Numbered from the stretch's first letter, positions 16,730-25,412 are shown. The stretch: 59,174 bases of DNA from Lachnospiraceae bacterium (GCA_017480445.1 JAFVAO010000066.1:1-59174), one strand, 5' to 3'. Notes: generated by a model from the sequence alone, not told the origin. Numbers and translations are program-made.

Positions 16730-17485
16730 ATGGAAGAGATGTCAGTACTGATTGAAAGAGCACAGAGCGGAGATAAAGAGGCGCGAGAGGTACTGATCGA
16801 AAAAAATCTGGGTCTGGTGCACCACATTGTACGGCGGTTTCTCGGACGCGGGCACGAGGCGGAGGATCTGTTCCAAATCGGTGTGATCGGACTGATCAAG
16901 TCCATCGATAAATTTGATCTGGGACTCGGCCTGCAGTTTTCCACGTACGCGGTGCCGATGATCACCGGAGAGATTAAGCGATTCCTGCGGGATGACGGAC
17001 CGATCAAGGTGTCGCGCACCATCAAGGAAAACGCGCTGCGGATCCGGCAGGTCCGGCAGAGACTGCAGGCGCAGTGGGGCAGGGAACCGACGATGGAGGA
17101 GCTTTCCAATGAGACGGCGCTGTCGCCGGAAGAGATCGTGTTGGCCACGGAGGCGACCGCGGAGGTGGAGTCAATCTATGCGGCGGTGTATCAGGATGAC
17201 GGGAGCGCGCTGTACATGGTGGATCGTGTGGCAGACGCCGGCCCGGGACGGCTGGGGTGTCTGGCGGGCGAGGCGGTGGATTATGAGAAAGAAAATCTGT
17301 TGAACCACATGCTTTTAAAGCAGCTGATGGAGAAGCTGGATGAGCGGGAGAGCGCATTGATCCGCATGCGGTATTTTGAAAATAAGACCCAGACGCAGGT
17401 CGCGGAGATCCTCGGCATCAGTCAGGTACAGGTCAGCCGATTGGAAAAGAAAATATTGTTACATATGCGGCAGCAGATCGCGTAA
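16730..17485 (+). CDS. sigF: RNA polymerase sporulation sigma factor F
   Basis: This is the first forespore-specific sigma factor (SpoIIAC), 251 residues and close to Bacillus SigF. Region 2 (LVHHIVRRFLGRGHEAEDLF, FSTYAVPMITGEIKRFLRDD), region 3 (IKVSRTIKENALRIRQ) and region 4 (TQTQVAEILGISQVQVSRLE) are all intact. It is the third gene of the spoIIA operon and follows spoIIAB by 3 nt. The complete operon indicates a sporulating lineage. Confidence 0.95.
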   Translation: MEEMSVLIERAQSGDKEAREVLIEKNLGLVHHIVRRFLGRGHEAEDLFQIGVIGLIKSIDKFDLGLGLQFSTYAVPMITGEIKRFLRDDGPIKVSRTIKENALRIRQVRQRLQAQWGREPTMEELSNETALSPEEIVLATEATAEVESIYAAVYQDDGSALYMVDRVADAGPGRLGCLAGEAVDYEKENLLNHMLLKQLMEKLDERESALIRMRYFENKTQTQVAEILGISQVQVSRLEKKILLHMRQQIA

Positions 17486-17561
17486 AAAAATTTGTATATT
17501 TTTCTTCTTTTTTTTCCGCTTGTTTTCTAGTATGATAGTAAGAGGGAAAAGGAGAGATAGT

Positions 17562-18782
17562 ATGAGACTGGAAAATGATCCCGATACAAATTTGTATGAG
17601 GAGACAAATCGATATACGGAGGATCGGCTGAGCAAGCCGCGCAGGAAAAAGAAGCGTCCGCTGCGATCGGCGCTGATTGTGTTGGCCTATCTGACGGCGC
17701 TCATTGCGATCATGAGCGTGGTGGCTCTGTTGAATACCTGGATCACGGACAAATTGGAGCGCAATGTGAATGATATGGCGGCGGCCACATCCGGACAGAC
17801 GCTCACGGAGGACGGCAAAATCACCCTCACCAAAGAGGAATTGGATGCTTTGCTTGAGCAGGCGGCGAGTGATGCGGTGACGGAGGCGCAAGGGTCGCTG
17901 GAGCTGGATCAGCGTGTGCGGGATCAGATTCGTAACGACGCGCAGGCAGAGATTCTGGATGGTATCCGCACCGGTCTGGAGAGTGACGATCTGACGACGG
18001 TGGAGGTACTGCGCAGCTTTTATCCCGAGAATATTGTCGTGGCCAGCGGCGGGAAATATCATTTTGTGCCGATCAATTATGACCTGAAAATGAATCCGTA
18101 TGATGAGGCGAATCTACAGATTTTAGAGAGCGGAGAGTATCAGTATCTGGACGGAGAGACGGTGATCTCACACAAGGGAATTGATGTGTCCAAATTTCAA
18201 GGGAAAATCGATTGGAACGCTGTGGCACAGGACGGTGTGGAGTTTGCGGTGATGCGCGTGGCCAACAGAGGCTATGGCACGGGAAAGCTGGTCATGGACA
18301 CCACGTTTGATGATAACTTTAAAGGGGCTCTGAAAGCGGGGATTCATCCGGCCGCGTATATTTATTCCCAGGCAATCTCCGAGGAGGAGATTCGCGAGGA
18401 GGCGCAGACGGTGCTCGACAAGGTGGCGCCCTACGATATCAAGTGTCCGATTGTCTATGATGTGGAGAAGACAGCGGACGTCACCGGACGCATGAACCAG
18501 TTGAGTCTGGAGGAGCGCACCAACTTGACCCTGTTGTTCTGTCAGATCATCGAGGAGGCAGGGTATAAGCCGATCATTTACCACAATGTGGAGATGGGGG
18601 CCCTGATGATCGATGTGGAAACATTGGAGCAGTATGATAAGTGGCTTGCGTATTACAACGGCGACATGTATTATCCGTATGATTATAAGATCTGGCAGTA
18701 TACCGACAAGGGAAAGGTAAACGGGATCAAGGGCAATGTAGATATGAACATCAGCTTTGAGGCTTTTTGGGAAACGGATTGA
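17562..18782 (+). CDS. GH25-family lysozyme with N-terminal membrane anchor
   Basis: The enzyme is a muramidase that would cleave the glycan strands of peptidoglycan. The product has 406 residues. A basic cytosolic segment (PRRKKKRPLR) precedes a hydrophobic helix (about residues 40-60, SALIVLAYLTALIAIMSVVAL), then a helical stalk. The GH25 barrel occupies about 215-406: KGIDVSKFQGKIDWNAV at its start, the catalytic YDVEK (Asp/Glu) near residue 310, and WQYTDKG...VDMN at its end. The frame is open far upstream within sigF. The ATG at 17562 has AAAGGAGAG upstream. It could serve sporulation or vegetative wall turnover; its place after sigF is suggestive only. Confidence 0.85.
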   Translation: MRLENDPDTNLYEETNRYTEDRLSKPRRKKKRPLRSALIVLAYLTALIAIMSVVALLNTWITDKLERNVNDMAAATSGQTLTEDGKITLTKEELDALLEQAASDAVTEAQGSLELDQRVRDQIRNDAQAEILDGIRTGLESDDLTTVEVLRSFYPENIVVASGGKYHFVPINYDLKMNPYDEANLQILESGEYQYLDGETVISHKGIDVSKFQGKIDWNAVAQDGVEFAVMRVANRGYGTGKLVMDTTFDDNFKGALKAGIHPAAYIYSQAISEEEIREEAQTVLDKVAPYDIKCPIVYDVEKTADVTGRMNQLSLEERTNLTLLFCQIIEEAGYKPIIYHNVEMGALMIDVETLEQYDKWLAYYNGDMYYPYDYKIWQYTDKGKVNGIKGNVDMNISFEAFWETD

Positions 18783-18808
18783 CCGTTTCCCTAAAAGCCT
18801 TCTTTTTT
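18760..18808. terminator. Hairpin terminator covering both convergent stop codons
   Basis: AGGCTTTTTGGGAAACGG pairs with CCGTTTCCCTAAAAGCCT over 18 bp with one mismatch. The loop ATTGA contains the last base of the lysozyme stop region, and the right arm contains the thioesterase stop. TTTTTT follows on the plus strand. It therefore ends the lysozyme transcript and may also act on the opposing one. Confidence 0.85.
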
Positions 18809-19282
18809 GCGCATCATGCGCAGCTCGCGGCGCTTCTTGGCGTTTTCCCACTCCATTTCTTCGCCTTCATTCTCCAAAAGCAGCGGCGGAACCTTTGTAG
18901 GTCTGTCGTCATCCCCCATGCAGACCATCACGAAATAAGCGCGATTGATCGGGTGGCGTGTGCCGTCGTTCTGTTCGATGTAGGAGTCTACGCGCACCTC
19001 CAGAGAAGTGTTGCCCACGTAGGTCACCCGCCCGACTAAAACCACCAGATCATTTAAATAGGCGCCGGATTTGAAATGCAGATTGTCCACGGCGACGGTG
19101 GTGGCATCTCTGCCGCAGTGGCGCTTGGCGGCAATGCCTGCCGTCTCGTCGATCCACGCGAGCAGCTGGCCGCCGAAGAGACGGTTGATGCCGTTGATAT
19201 GCTCATGCATGACCATATGAAACTGTTCTGTCATAGAATCGGAGACCTTTCTGGCAGCCGGTTCTTGTCTGTTTTCTCCCAT
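18791..19282 (-). CDS. Hotdog-fold acyl-CoA thioesterase
   Basis: This 163-residue enzyme of the YciA/cytosolic acyl-CoA hydrolase type would hydrolyse acyl-CoA to acid and CoA. INRLFGGQLLAWIDETAGIAA is the hotdog helix with the conserved Asn/Gly and catalytic Asp. FKSGAYLNDLVVLVGRV and TSLEVRVDSYIEQ are the following strands. The C-terminal tail is Arg/Lys/Glu-rich. The start at 19282 is chosen because GGGAGG lies 6 nt upstream on the minus strand; a start 15 nt earlier has none. The substrate chain length is unknown. Confidence 0.82.
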   Translation of the reverse strand: MGENRQEPAARKVSDSMTEQFHMVMHEHINGINRLFGGQLLAWIDETAGIAAKRHCGRDATTVAVDNLHFKSGAYLNDLVVLVGRVTYVGNTSLEVRVDSYIEQNDGTRHPINRAYFVMVCMGDDDRPTKVPPLLLENEGEEMEWENAKKRRELRMMRKKEGF

Positions 19283-19307
19283 GATAACCTCCCGCAATGA
19301 TTCATTG

Positions 19308-19352
19308 AACGATCGTTGGTTTGATTATACACCAATCGAAGGCTTTTTGCAA
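19308..19352 (-). promoter_or_regulatory. Thioesterase promoter with palindromic candidate operator
   Basis: On the minus strand, TTGCAA (19352-19347) and TATAAT (19329-19324) are separated by 17 bp. Immediately downstream is the perfect palindrome AACGATCGTT (19308-19317), about 26 nt before the start codon. It could be a repressor site (TetR-like operators often look so), but this is inference. Confidence 0.6.
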
Positions 19353-19432
19353 AACCGATGCATATTAATTTTGGAATTGGTGAAGAATTTACTACGAAAA
19401 ACATGATCTGTCTGTTGAGAGGAGGAAGGAAA

Positions 19433-19747
19433 ATGGATGTAAACGGTATGCCGATTGAAGGATTTTATTCTACCAATTTGCCGGCGGGATTGGGCGCGGC
19501 ACCGCCATTGTCGGCGGCGCTTGCACCTGTGGACGAGCATTCGGCAGAAGAGCACCTGTCGGACGGCGCGGCGGGGACGAATGCAGTGCACACGGATGCA
19601 ATGACAGAATCGGAGATGGAGCGTATCATTTTGGAATATAAAGCCGCACAGTCGGCCAAAGAAGCGCAGCGTGTTCTGGAGAACAGGGTGCCTGCCGAAC
19701 AGATGGACAAGGTGCTGGGCGGTTTGGAGGAGGATCTGTTTTCCTAG
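19433..19747 (+). CDS. Small unknown soluble protein (104 aa)
   Basis: The ATG at 19433 follows GAGGAGGAAGG, a very strong ribosome site; an earlier in-frame ATG at 19358 lacks one. The product starts MDVNGMPIEGFYSTNLP. The N-terminal half is Ala/Pro-rich and disordered, and the C-terminal half (about 58-104, MTESEMERIILEYKAAQSAK...) is charged and helical. There are no Cys, membrane or signal segments. It has no recognised family. It faces the SDR gene with 17 nt between stops. Confidence 0.55.
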   Translation: MDVNGMPIEGFYSTNLPAGLGAAPPLSAALAPVDEHSAEEHLSDGAAGTNAVHTDAMTESEMERIILEYKAAQSAKEAQRVLENRVPAEQMDKVLGGLEEDLFS

Positions 19748-19764
19748 CGGCAAAACGGTGCGGT

Positions 19765-20502
19765 CTACGTCCAGCCGCCGTCCAGTGTGAGAATCTGTCC
19801 GGTGAGATAGTCGGGAGCCTGTGCCAGTTGGAGCGCCAGCTGGCCGACTTCCTCGGCGCGGCCGAAGCGGTCTGCGGGAATCTCGGCGCGAAGTGCTTCC
19901 CGTTCGTCCTCAGAAAAGCAGGCGTTCATGGAGGTGTCAATTACGCCGCAGGCGATGGCGTTTACCTGAATGCCGCTGGGGGCGAGCTCCTTGGCGAGCG
20001 CCTGCGTGAACGCGTTCATGCCGCCCTTGGATGCAGAGTATGCAACCTCTGTGGAAGCGCCGACATTTCCCCAGACGGAGGAGATGTTGATGATGCGGCC
20101 GCGCTGCCTGCGCAGCATGAGCGGTATTGCAGCGCGGGCTGTGAGAAAACAGCTGTCCAGATTGACGCCCAGTATGCGGCGCCAGTCATCCAGAGTCATA
20201 TCTGTCAAAAGACCTACATAGGAAATACCGGCATTGTTCACCAGGACATCCAAATCGGTCAGGCCGGCGAACAGTCGCGCCACATCCGCTTCCCGGCTGA
20301 CGTCTGCCTGTATAGGGGTGCAGGGAACCTGAAAGCGGTTCTGCAAGTCCGCACAAAGCGCCGAGAGTGCCTCCATAGATTGGCTGCAGGTCAGTGTAAG
20401 CGCATAGCCGTCCTGGGCAAAGCAGCGCGCGATGGCGGCGCCGATGCCGCGGGAGGCGCCGGTGATCAGCGCGTGTTTGGTAGGTGTGTTGTATTGTCCC
20501 AT
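19765..20502 (-). CDS. SDR-family reductase (FabG-like; possible EF-P 5-aminopentanone reductase)
   Basis: This 245-residue short-chain dehydrogenase has the NAD(P)-binding TGASRGIG, the NNAG motif, the catalytic Ser in INISSVWG and YSASK (Tyr/Lys). It is FabG-like, but no fatty-acid genes are nearby. The C-terminal stretch CGVIDTSMNACFSEDE resembles clostridial proteins annotated like Bacillus YmfI, which reduces the 5-aminopentanone modification on elongation factor P. That specific role is a hypothesis. CGGAGG precedes the ATG. Confidence 0.78.
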   Translation of the reverse strand: MGQYNTPTKHALITGASRGIGAAIARCFAQDGYALTLTCSQSMEALSALCADLQNRFQVPCTPIQADVSREADVARLFAGLTDLDVLVNNAGISYVGLLTDMTLDDWRRILGVNLDSCFLTARAAIPLMLRRQRGRIINISSVWGNVGASTEVAYSASKGGMNAFTQALAKELAPSGIQVNAIACGVIDTSMNACFSEDEREALRAEIPADRFGRAEEVGQLALQLAQAPDYLTGQILTLDGGWT

Positions 20503-20586
20503 AGTAACCTCCGATGATCGTTGTGGTATTACTTAGGTATTGTATCACGTTCGGGCACGGTTTTCTACCGGGAAACGTGGAGATTC

Positions 20587-20615
20587 TTGTGTGCGCGGGC
20601 TGTTTTTGCTATAAT
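20587..20615 (+). promoter_or_regulatory. Promoter of the GH3 lipoprotein gene
   Basis: TTGTGT (20587-20592), a 17-bp spacer and TATAAT (20610-20615) with an upstream TGC (extended -10). The GTG start lies 63 nt downstream of the -10. Confidence 0.65.
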
Positions 20616-20677
20616 GAGCGATGGAGGATTCGATATTGTGCTGTAGGCGGCAGATATTGAAGGGAGAATAACAGACA

Positions 20678-22744
20678 GTGAAGTATCGTTTGCGAACAAG
20701 GATAGGTGCACTCTGCATTGTGATGGTTTTGGGATTATCCGCCTGCGGGCAGCAGGAGACGCCGGTGGGTTTGAATGAAACAGCGGCACAGACGCAGCAG
20801 GCGTCCCAGATGCAGGAGAGAGAAGACGAGGCGAAGGTGGAGGCGAATTCCGAGGCAGAGATTGAGGCGAAGATCGAGGCGCTACTGGCAGGCATGACGC
20901 TGCGGGATAAGATCGGGCAAATGCTGTTTGTCTCGTACCGGATCTGGAAGGAGGCACCGAAGGAAGTGGAAGGGAATGTGACGGTCGAAAATGCCGCGGA
21001 AGAGGTGCCGGCGGGCAATGTGACGGCGTTAAATGACGAGATCCGTGCTGCGCTTCGAGAGAATCATTTCGGCGGCACGGTACTGTTTGCCGAGAATTAT
21101 CAGGATGCGGAACAGACGCTGCGATTGATCGCGGATATACAGGAGACAAGTGTGGCCGGAGGCGGACTGCCGCTGCTTGTCGCGACGGATCAGGAGGGCG
21201 GCAATGTCGCTCGCATCGGTTTCGGAACGCCCGGTGTGGGCAATATGGCACTGGCGGCCACGGGGAATCCGGACAATGCGAGACAGATGGCGTACATCTA
21301 TGGAGAGGAGCTTAGCCTGCTTGGTGTCAATACGGATTTCGCGCCCGTGTTGGATGTCAACAACAATCCGCGCAACCCGGTGATCGGTGTCCGCTCGTTC
21401 TCGGATGATCCGGCGAAGGTGTCATCGTTCGGCCTGGCTTATCTGTCGGGATTGCATGAAGCGGGCACCATCGCCACGCTGAAGCATTTTCCGGGGCATG
21501 GCAACACGGATACGGATTCACACACCGGGTTCCCCTGTATTCAGAGCAGTTATGAAGAGCTGCAGAAAACGGAGCTGGTGCCCTTTCAGCAGGCGATTGA
21601 CGCGGGGGCGGATATGATCATGACGGCACATATCCAGTATCCGCAGATCGAGACCGGTACCTATACTTCGATCGCGACGGGCGAGCAGGTGTATCTGCCT
21701 GCCACCATGAGCCGTACGATCCTGACGGATATCCTGCGCGAGGACATGGGCTTCGAGGGTGTGATCGTCTCCGATGCACTGGATATGGCTGCGATTTCGG
21801 AGAATTTTGAGACGGAGGACATTCTGACCCTTACGTTCAATTCCGGTGTGAATATGCTGATCCTGACGATTGTGACCAATGCGGATCTGTTTCAAAAGAC
21901 GCAGGATATGGTGGATATGGCGGTACAGCTGGCGGAGGATGGAACGATCGACGCCGCGCGGATCGATGATTCCGTGCGAAGGATTTTAACGTTGAAGCAG
22001 AAGTACGGTTTGTTGGATCAGACCGATTTTGGCGTGACGGAGGAGCAGGTCAAGGCTGCGACGAGCGGTGTGGGCAGTGATGCAAACCGTGAAACGGTGT
22101 GGGATATCGCCCGACAGGCTGTGACGGTCGTGCAGAATAAGGAGCAGGCATTTCCGCTACAGTTTGCGGCGGGACAGAGCGCACTGATTCTGTTTGCGGA
22201 CAGTTGCGCCAGCCGTGTGGGGACTGGAGAGCAGGTAAAGGAGCTTTTGCAGGAGCAGGGGTATGTGCCGGAGGGGGCAGAGATCACCGTGCTGGTGAAC
22301 AGCGCGGAGAATGAAGAAGACTGTGTGCAGGCCGCCGACAAGGCGGATCATGTGATCTTAGTCTATCGCACGTACGGCAAGGCAAATCTGGATCCGAACA
22401 CGGGGGACGGCTTCTCTTCGGCGGTATTTGATCGTATCATTGAGGAGCGACATGCAGCGGGCAAACAGGCGTTGCTGATATCCTGTCAGCTTCCTTATGA
22501 CGCGGCGCGTTTCCCGGAGGCAGATGCAATTTTGCTTGCTTATAATTCCAGCGTCATGCGGGAGATCCCGCCTGCAACCGGCGCAGGCAGTGCGTATATC
22601 CCGAATCTGCCCGCGGCGCTGTGCGCATGCTTCGGATATGGGGAAGTAAAGGGGCAGTTGCCGGTAGAGCTGCCGCAGTTGGATGAGAGCTATCAGTTCA
22701 CGGAGCAGATCCTGTATGAGAGAGGAGAAGCTGCTTTGAAATAA
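20678..22744 (+). CDS. Beta-N-acetylhexosaminidase-like GH3 lipoprotein
   Basis: This secreted lipoprotein (lipobox LSAC, Cys23) of 688 residues has a GH3 catalytic barrel at about 65-455. ATDQEGGNVARIG, the KHFPGHGNTDTDSH loop (His/Asp dyad typical of NagZ-type GH3) and the nucleophile in IVSDALDM are all present. A C-terminal GH3 sandwich-like domain follows. It probably removes N-acetylglucosamine from muropeptides in wall recycling. An acidic linker (about 45-65) follows the lipid anchor. The GTG start has AAGGGAG 11 nt upstream. Confidence 0.85.
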   Translation: MKYRLRTRIGALCIVMVLGLSACGQQETPVGLNETAAQTQQASQMQEREDEAKVEANSEAEIEAKIEALLAGMTLRDKIGQMLFVSYRIWKEAPKEVEGNVTVENAAEEVPAGNVTALNDEIRAALRENHFGGTVLFAENYQDAEQTLRLIADIQETSVAGGGLPLLVATDQEGGNVARIGFGTPGVGNMALAATGNPDNARQMAYIYGEELSLLGVNTDFAPVLDVNNNPRNPVIGVRSFSDDPAKVSSFGLAYLSGLHEAGTIATLKHFPGHGNTDTDSHTGFPCIQSSYEELQKTELVPFQQAIDAGADMIMTAHIQYPQIETGTYTSIATGEQVYLPATMSRTILTDILREDMGFEGVIVSDALDMAAISENFETEDILTLTFNSGVNMLILTIVTNADLFQKTQDMVDMAVQLAEDGTIDAARIDDSVRRILTLKQKYGLLDQTDFGVTEEQVKAATSGVGSDANRETVWDIARQAVTVVQNKEQAFPLQFAAGQSALILFADSCASRVGTGEQVKELLQEQGYVPEGAEITVLVNSAENEEDCVQAADKADHVILVYRTYGKANLDPNTGDGFSSAVFDRIIEERHAAGKQALLISCQLPYDAARFPEADAILLAYNSSVMREIPPATGAGSAYIPNLPAALCACFGYGEVKGQLPVELPQLDESYQFTEQILYERGEAALK

Positions 22745-22794
22745 GGTGCAAGGAGAAGCAAAAAGGGAATCCGTCGCTTTTTTTGCGCGAAGTG

Positions 22795-22803
22795 TGATAT
22801 AAT
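22795..22803 (+). promoter_or_regulatory. Extended -10 promoter of trxB
   Basis: TGATATAAT is an extended -10, 39 nt before the trxB ATG; no clear -35 is visible. AAAGGAG precedes the ATG. Confidence 0.5.
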
Positions 22804-22841
22804 GGGAATAGAAAAGGGAGTTTTGTGAAAGGAGAAGGCAT

Positions 22842-23762
22842 ATGTACGATGTGATCATCATTGGTTCCGGCCCGGCCGGACTGTCAGCGGCAGTATACGG
22901 TATTCGTGCCGGCCTGCACCTTTTGGTATTGGAGCAGAACCCTATGAGTGGGGGACAGATTCTGAACACCTACGAGGTGGACAACTATCTGGGACTGCCC
23001 GGCATCAGTGGGTTTGACATGGGTCAGACGTTCCGCGCGCATGCGGACAAGCTGGGCGTGGAGTTCGTCACGGCGCGGGTGAAGGAGATCGTGGACAACG
23101 GCGATTTTAAGACGATCCGCACGAGACGGCAGGACTACGAGGCGCGGGCCGTGATTCTGGCCAGCGGAGCAGAGCACGCACACCTTGGCGTGCCCGGGGA
23201 GGAGGAGCTCTCCGGTATGGGCGTGTCTTATTGTGCGACCTGTGACGGGGCGTTTTTCAAGGGCAAAACCGTAGCTGTTGTGGGCGGCGGCGATGTGGCG
23301 CTGGAGGATGCCATTTATCTCGCGCGTACCAGCAGCAAGGTATATCTGATCCACAGAAGGGACGAGCTGCGCGGCGCGATGGTGCTGCAGGAGGAGCTGA
23401 AGAGTCTTCCGAATGTGGAGATTCTGTATAGTCATACGGTTCAGGAGATCCGCGGCACAGAGGCGGTAGAGTCTCTGCTGATACGGGATGTGAAGACCGG
23501 TTCGGACAGAGAGCTTCCCGTGGATGGCATTTTCATTGCAGTGGGGATTCATCCGATGAGCGAATTGGCGGCGACGCTGGCAGACTGTGATCCGGCGGGG
23601 TATGTACTGGCTGGAGAGGATTGCGCCAGCAGCTGCAAGGGGTTGTATGTCGCGGGCGATATCCGCAAAAAACCGCTCAGACAGGTGGTTACAGCGGTTG
23701 CGGACGGTGCGAATGCGGCGGTTGCGGCAGCAGAGTTTGTAAGACAATTTCAGAAAAAATAA
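22842..23762 (+). CDS. trxB: Thioredoxin reductase
   Basis: This FAD/NAD(P)H flavoprotein of 306 residues reduces thioredoxin. FAD motif IIGSGPAGLSAAVYG is at the N terminus, the redox-active CATCDG (Cys131/Cys134) in the middle, the nucleotide motif VAVVGGGDVALEDAIYL near residue 145, and the C-terminal GLYVAGDIR. All catalytic features are intact. No thioredoxin gene is adjacent; the terminator at 23803 ends the transcript. Confidence 0.92.
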   Translation: MYDVIIIGSGPAGLSAAVYGIRAGLHLLVLEQNPMSGGQILNTYEVDNYLGLPGISGFDMGQTFRAHADKLGVEFVTARVKEIVDNGDFKTIRTRRQDYEARAVILASGAEHAHLGVPGEEELSGMGVSYCATCDGAFFKGKTVAVVGGGDVALEDAIYLARTSSKVYLIHRRDELRGAMVLQEELKSLPNVEILYSHTVQEIRGTEAVESLLIRDVKTGSDRELPVDGIFIAVGIHPMSELAATLADCDPAGYVLAGEDCASSCKGLYVAGDIRKKPLRQVVTAVADGANAAVAAAEFVRQFQKK

Positions 23763-23802
23763 ATTATTACAAAGTTTTAATAATTATTTCACAAATTGGG
23801 AG

Positions 23803-23824
23803 AGCGGCCGACAGGCCGCTTTTT
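23803..23824 (+). terminator. Intrinsic terminator of trxB
   Basis: AGCGGCC-GACA-GGCCGCT followed by TTTT, 40 nt after the trxB stop. Confidence 0.88.
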
Positions 23825-23871
23825 CGCTGTAAACTTGGTAATTTTTTTGGAAAATGTTTCCCTGGAAGGTG

Positions 23872-23927
23872 TTGACAAACAGGATTCTTCATGCTATATT
23901 TGTTAACGTACGTAACATTTTTGTAAC
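23872..23927 (+). promoter_or_regulatory. Strong promoter and possible WalR box for the NlpC/P60 gene
   Basis: TTGACA (23872-23877), a 17-bp spacer and TATATT (23895-23900). Just downstream, CGTAAC (23911) and TGTAAC (23922) form a direct repeat with exactly 5 nt between, close to the WalR consensus TGTWAH-N5-TGTWAH. The repeat lies between the transcription start and the ribosome site. Confidence 0.6.
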
Positions 23928-23944
23928 AAATCAGGAGGAAATGT

Positions 23945-25144
23945 ATGGTAGGCAAATCTATGAGAGCAACTGTATGTGCGCTGGGTGCCGCTTTATTATT
24001 TACGGGCACAACGTTTACGGCAGATGCTGCTTATACAGGGACGGCAACCGGTTCTGCACTGCCCAGCGGCGGTGTGGGTTTAAGTCTCGCAAACAATGCC
24101 ACTTCACTTGAATACATAGCTGGAATTGATAAACAAAACAGTAAGGTGAATGTCGCTGACCTCACAGGGAAGGCAGAGCAGAAGGTAGATACAGAGGCGG
24201 AGCAGTTCCGCAATCTGGTGATCGCACAGGTGAATAATTATGTCAATGTGCGGAGTATTCCCAGCGAGGAGGGCGAGATCCTCGGAAAGTTGTATGATGA
24301 TTCGGTGGGCACGCTGCTCGGCGAGGAGGATGGTTGGTACCAGATCAAATCCGGATCGGTGACCGGCTATGTGAAGGCTGAGTTCTGTGTGACCGGCGAT
24401 GAGGCTGTGGAGCTTGCGAAGAAGGTGGGCACACGGCTGGCGACCGTCACCACCACGACCCTGAAGGTACGCACAGAGCCGAGTATGGAGGCGTCGGTGC
24501 TTGGACTGGTGCCGATGGAGGACGAGCTGGTAGTCTCTGATGAAGTGGAAGGCTGGGTCAAGGTAGATGTGGAAGAGGGACTCGGTTGGGTCTCCACAGA
24601 TTATGTGACGCTTCGGACAGAGTTTGTACAGGCGGAGTCGAAGGAAGAAGAGGAGGCACGTCTGAAGAAAGAGGCTGCGGAGCGCGAAAAGGCAAGAAAA
24701 GCGGCGGCTGCAAAGGCTGCACAGAGCAATACGAAGAGCACAGCGGAGAGTACGACGGCAGCGGTTTCTGCGCCGGTGGTTGTATCGGGCGGCAGTGACA
24801 TGGGGAATTCCGTGGTGGAATATGCGTTGCAGTTTGTGGGCAATCCGTATGTATACGGAGGAAGCAGTCTGACAAACGGTACGGATTGTTCCGGTTTTGT
24901 CATGAGTGTGTATGAAAACTTCGGTGTGAGTCTCCCGCATTCTTCTTCTGCGGACAGAAGTCAGGGATATGCTGTGGAGGGCGGTCTGGACAATGCACAG
25001 CCGGGTGACATCATCTGCTACTCGGGTCACGTGGGACTGTATGTGGGCGGCGGTCAGATTGTACATGCATCCACCAGTAAGACAGGCATTGTGGTTTCGG
25101 ATGCATCTTATAAGAAGGTGTTGGCGGTCAGAAGAATTTTCTAA
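23945..25144 (+). CDS. Secreted NlpC/P60 peptidoglycan endopeptidase with two SH3 domains
   Basis: This secreted wall hydrolase of 399 residues has a signal peptide (about 1-29, cleavage near TADAAYT). Two bacterial SH3 domains follow at about 90-147 (NNYVNVRSIPSEEGEILG) and 165-225 (TTLKVRTEPSMEASVLG). A Lys/Ala/Glu-rich linker (about 232-280) joins a C-terminal NlpC/P60 domain with catalytic Cys in GTDCSGFVMS and His in GHVGLYVGGGQIVHAS. It would cleave stem peptides. AGGAGG lies 6 nt before the ATG at 23945. It is monocistronic. Confidence 0.92.
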   Translation: MVGKSMRATVCALGAALLFTGTTFTADAAYTGTATGSALPSGGVGLSLANNATSLEYIAGIDKQNSKVNVADLTGKAEQKVDTEAEQFRNLVIAQVNNYVNVRSIPSEEGEILGKLYDDSVGTLLGEEDGWYQIKSGSVTGYVKAEFCVTGDEAVELAKKVGTRLATVTTTTLKVRTEPSMEASVLGLVPMEDELVVSDEVEGWVKVDVEEGLGWVSTDYVTLRTEFVQAESKEEEEARLKKEAAEREKARKAAAAKAAQSNTKSTAESTTAAVSAPVVVSGGSDMGNSVVEYALQFVGNPYVYGGSSLTNGTDCSGFVMSVYENFGVSLPHSSSADRSQGYAVEGGLDNAQPGDIICYSGHVGLYVGGGQIVHASTSKTGIVVSDASYKKVLAVRRIF

Positions 25145-25182
25145 ATGTGCTGACGGATAGATTCCGGAAATGAACGATTGAG

Positions 25183-25220
25183 AAAGCTGCTCTACGCGGA
25201 AGGCGAAGGCAGCTTTTTTA
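25183..25220 (+). terminator. Intrinsic terminator of the NlpC/P60 gene
   Basis: AAAGCTGC (25183-25190) pairs with GCAGCTTT (25209-25216); the arm merges into a T run. Confidence 0.82.
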
Positions 25221-25261
25221 TATGATAGGATTCAAGTGTCAAAAGCTTGTTCGTAAGTTTC

Positions 25262-25412
25262 GATGTGGCACATTACACAAACGATTATTCGGATGTGCAG
25301 AGCGCTTCACTGAGCCCAATGCGTGGAACATTGGAACCATTGGCTTCCAATGTTCCGCTGGTCTCAGTTCCGCAGCACAAACGCATATTCTTATTGTGTA
25401 ATTAGCCACATC
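25262..25412. repeat. Palindromic MITE-like element (copy 2, full length)
   Basis: A 151-bp element has terminal inverted repeats GATGTGGCACATTACACAA (left) and, reading inward from the right, GATGTGGCTAATTACACAA, with 17 of 19 identical. Nested inside are ACTGAG/CTCAGT and a perfect 12-bp stem GGAACATTGGAA / TTCCAATGTTCC with an 8-nt loop. The whole element folds into one long hairpin. No open frame. The arms are related to the shorter copy at 9835-9898. No clear target duplication is visible. It fills most of the gap between the NlpC/P60 gene and dus. Confidence 0.7.
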
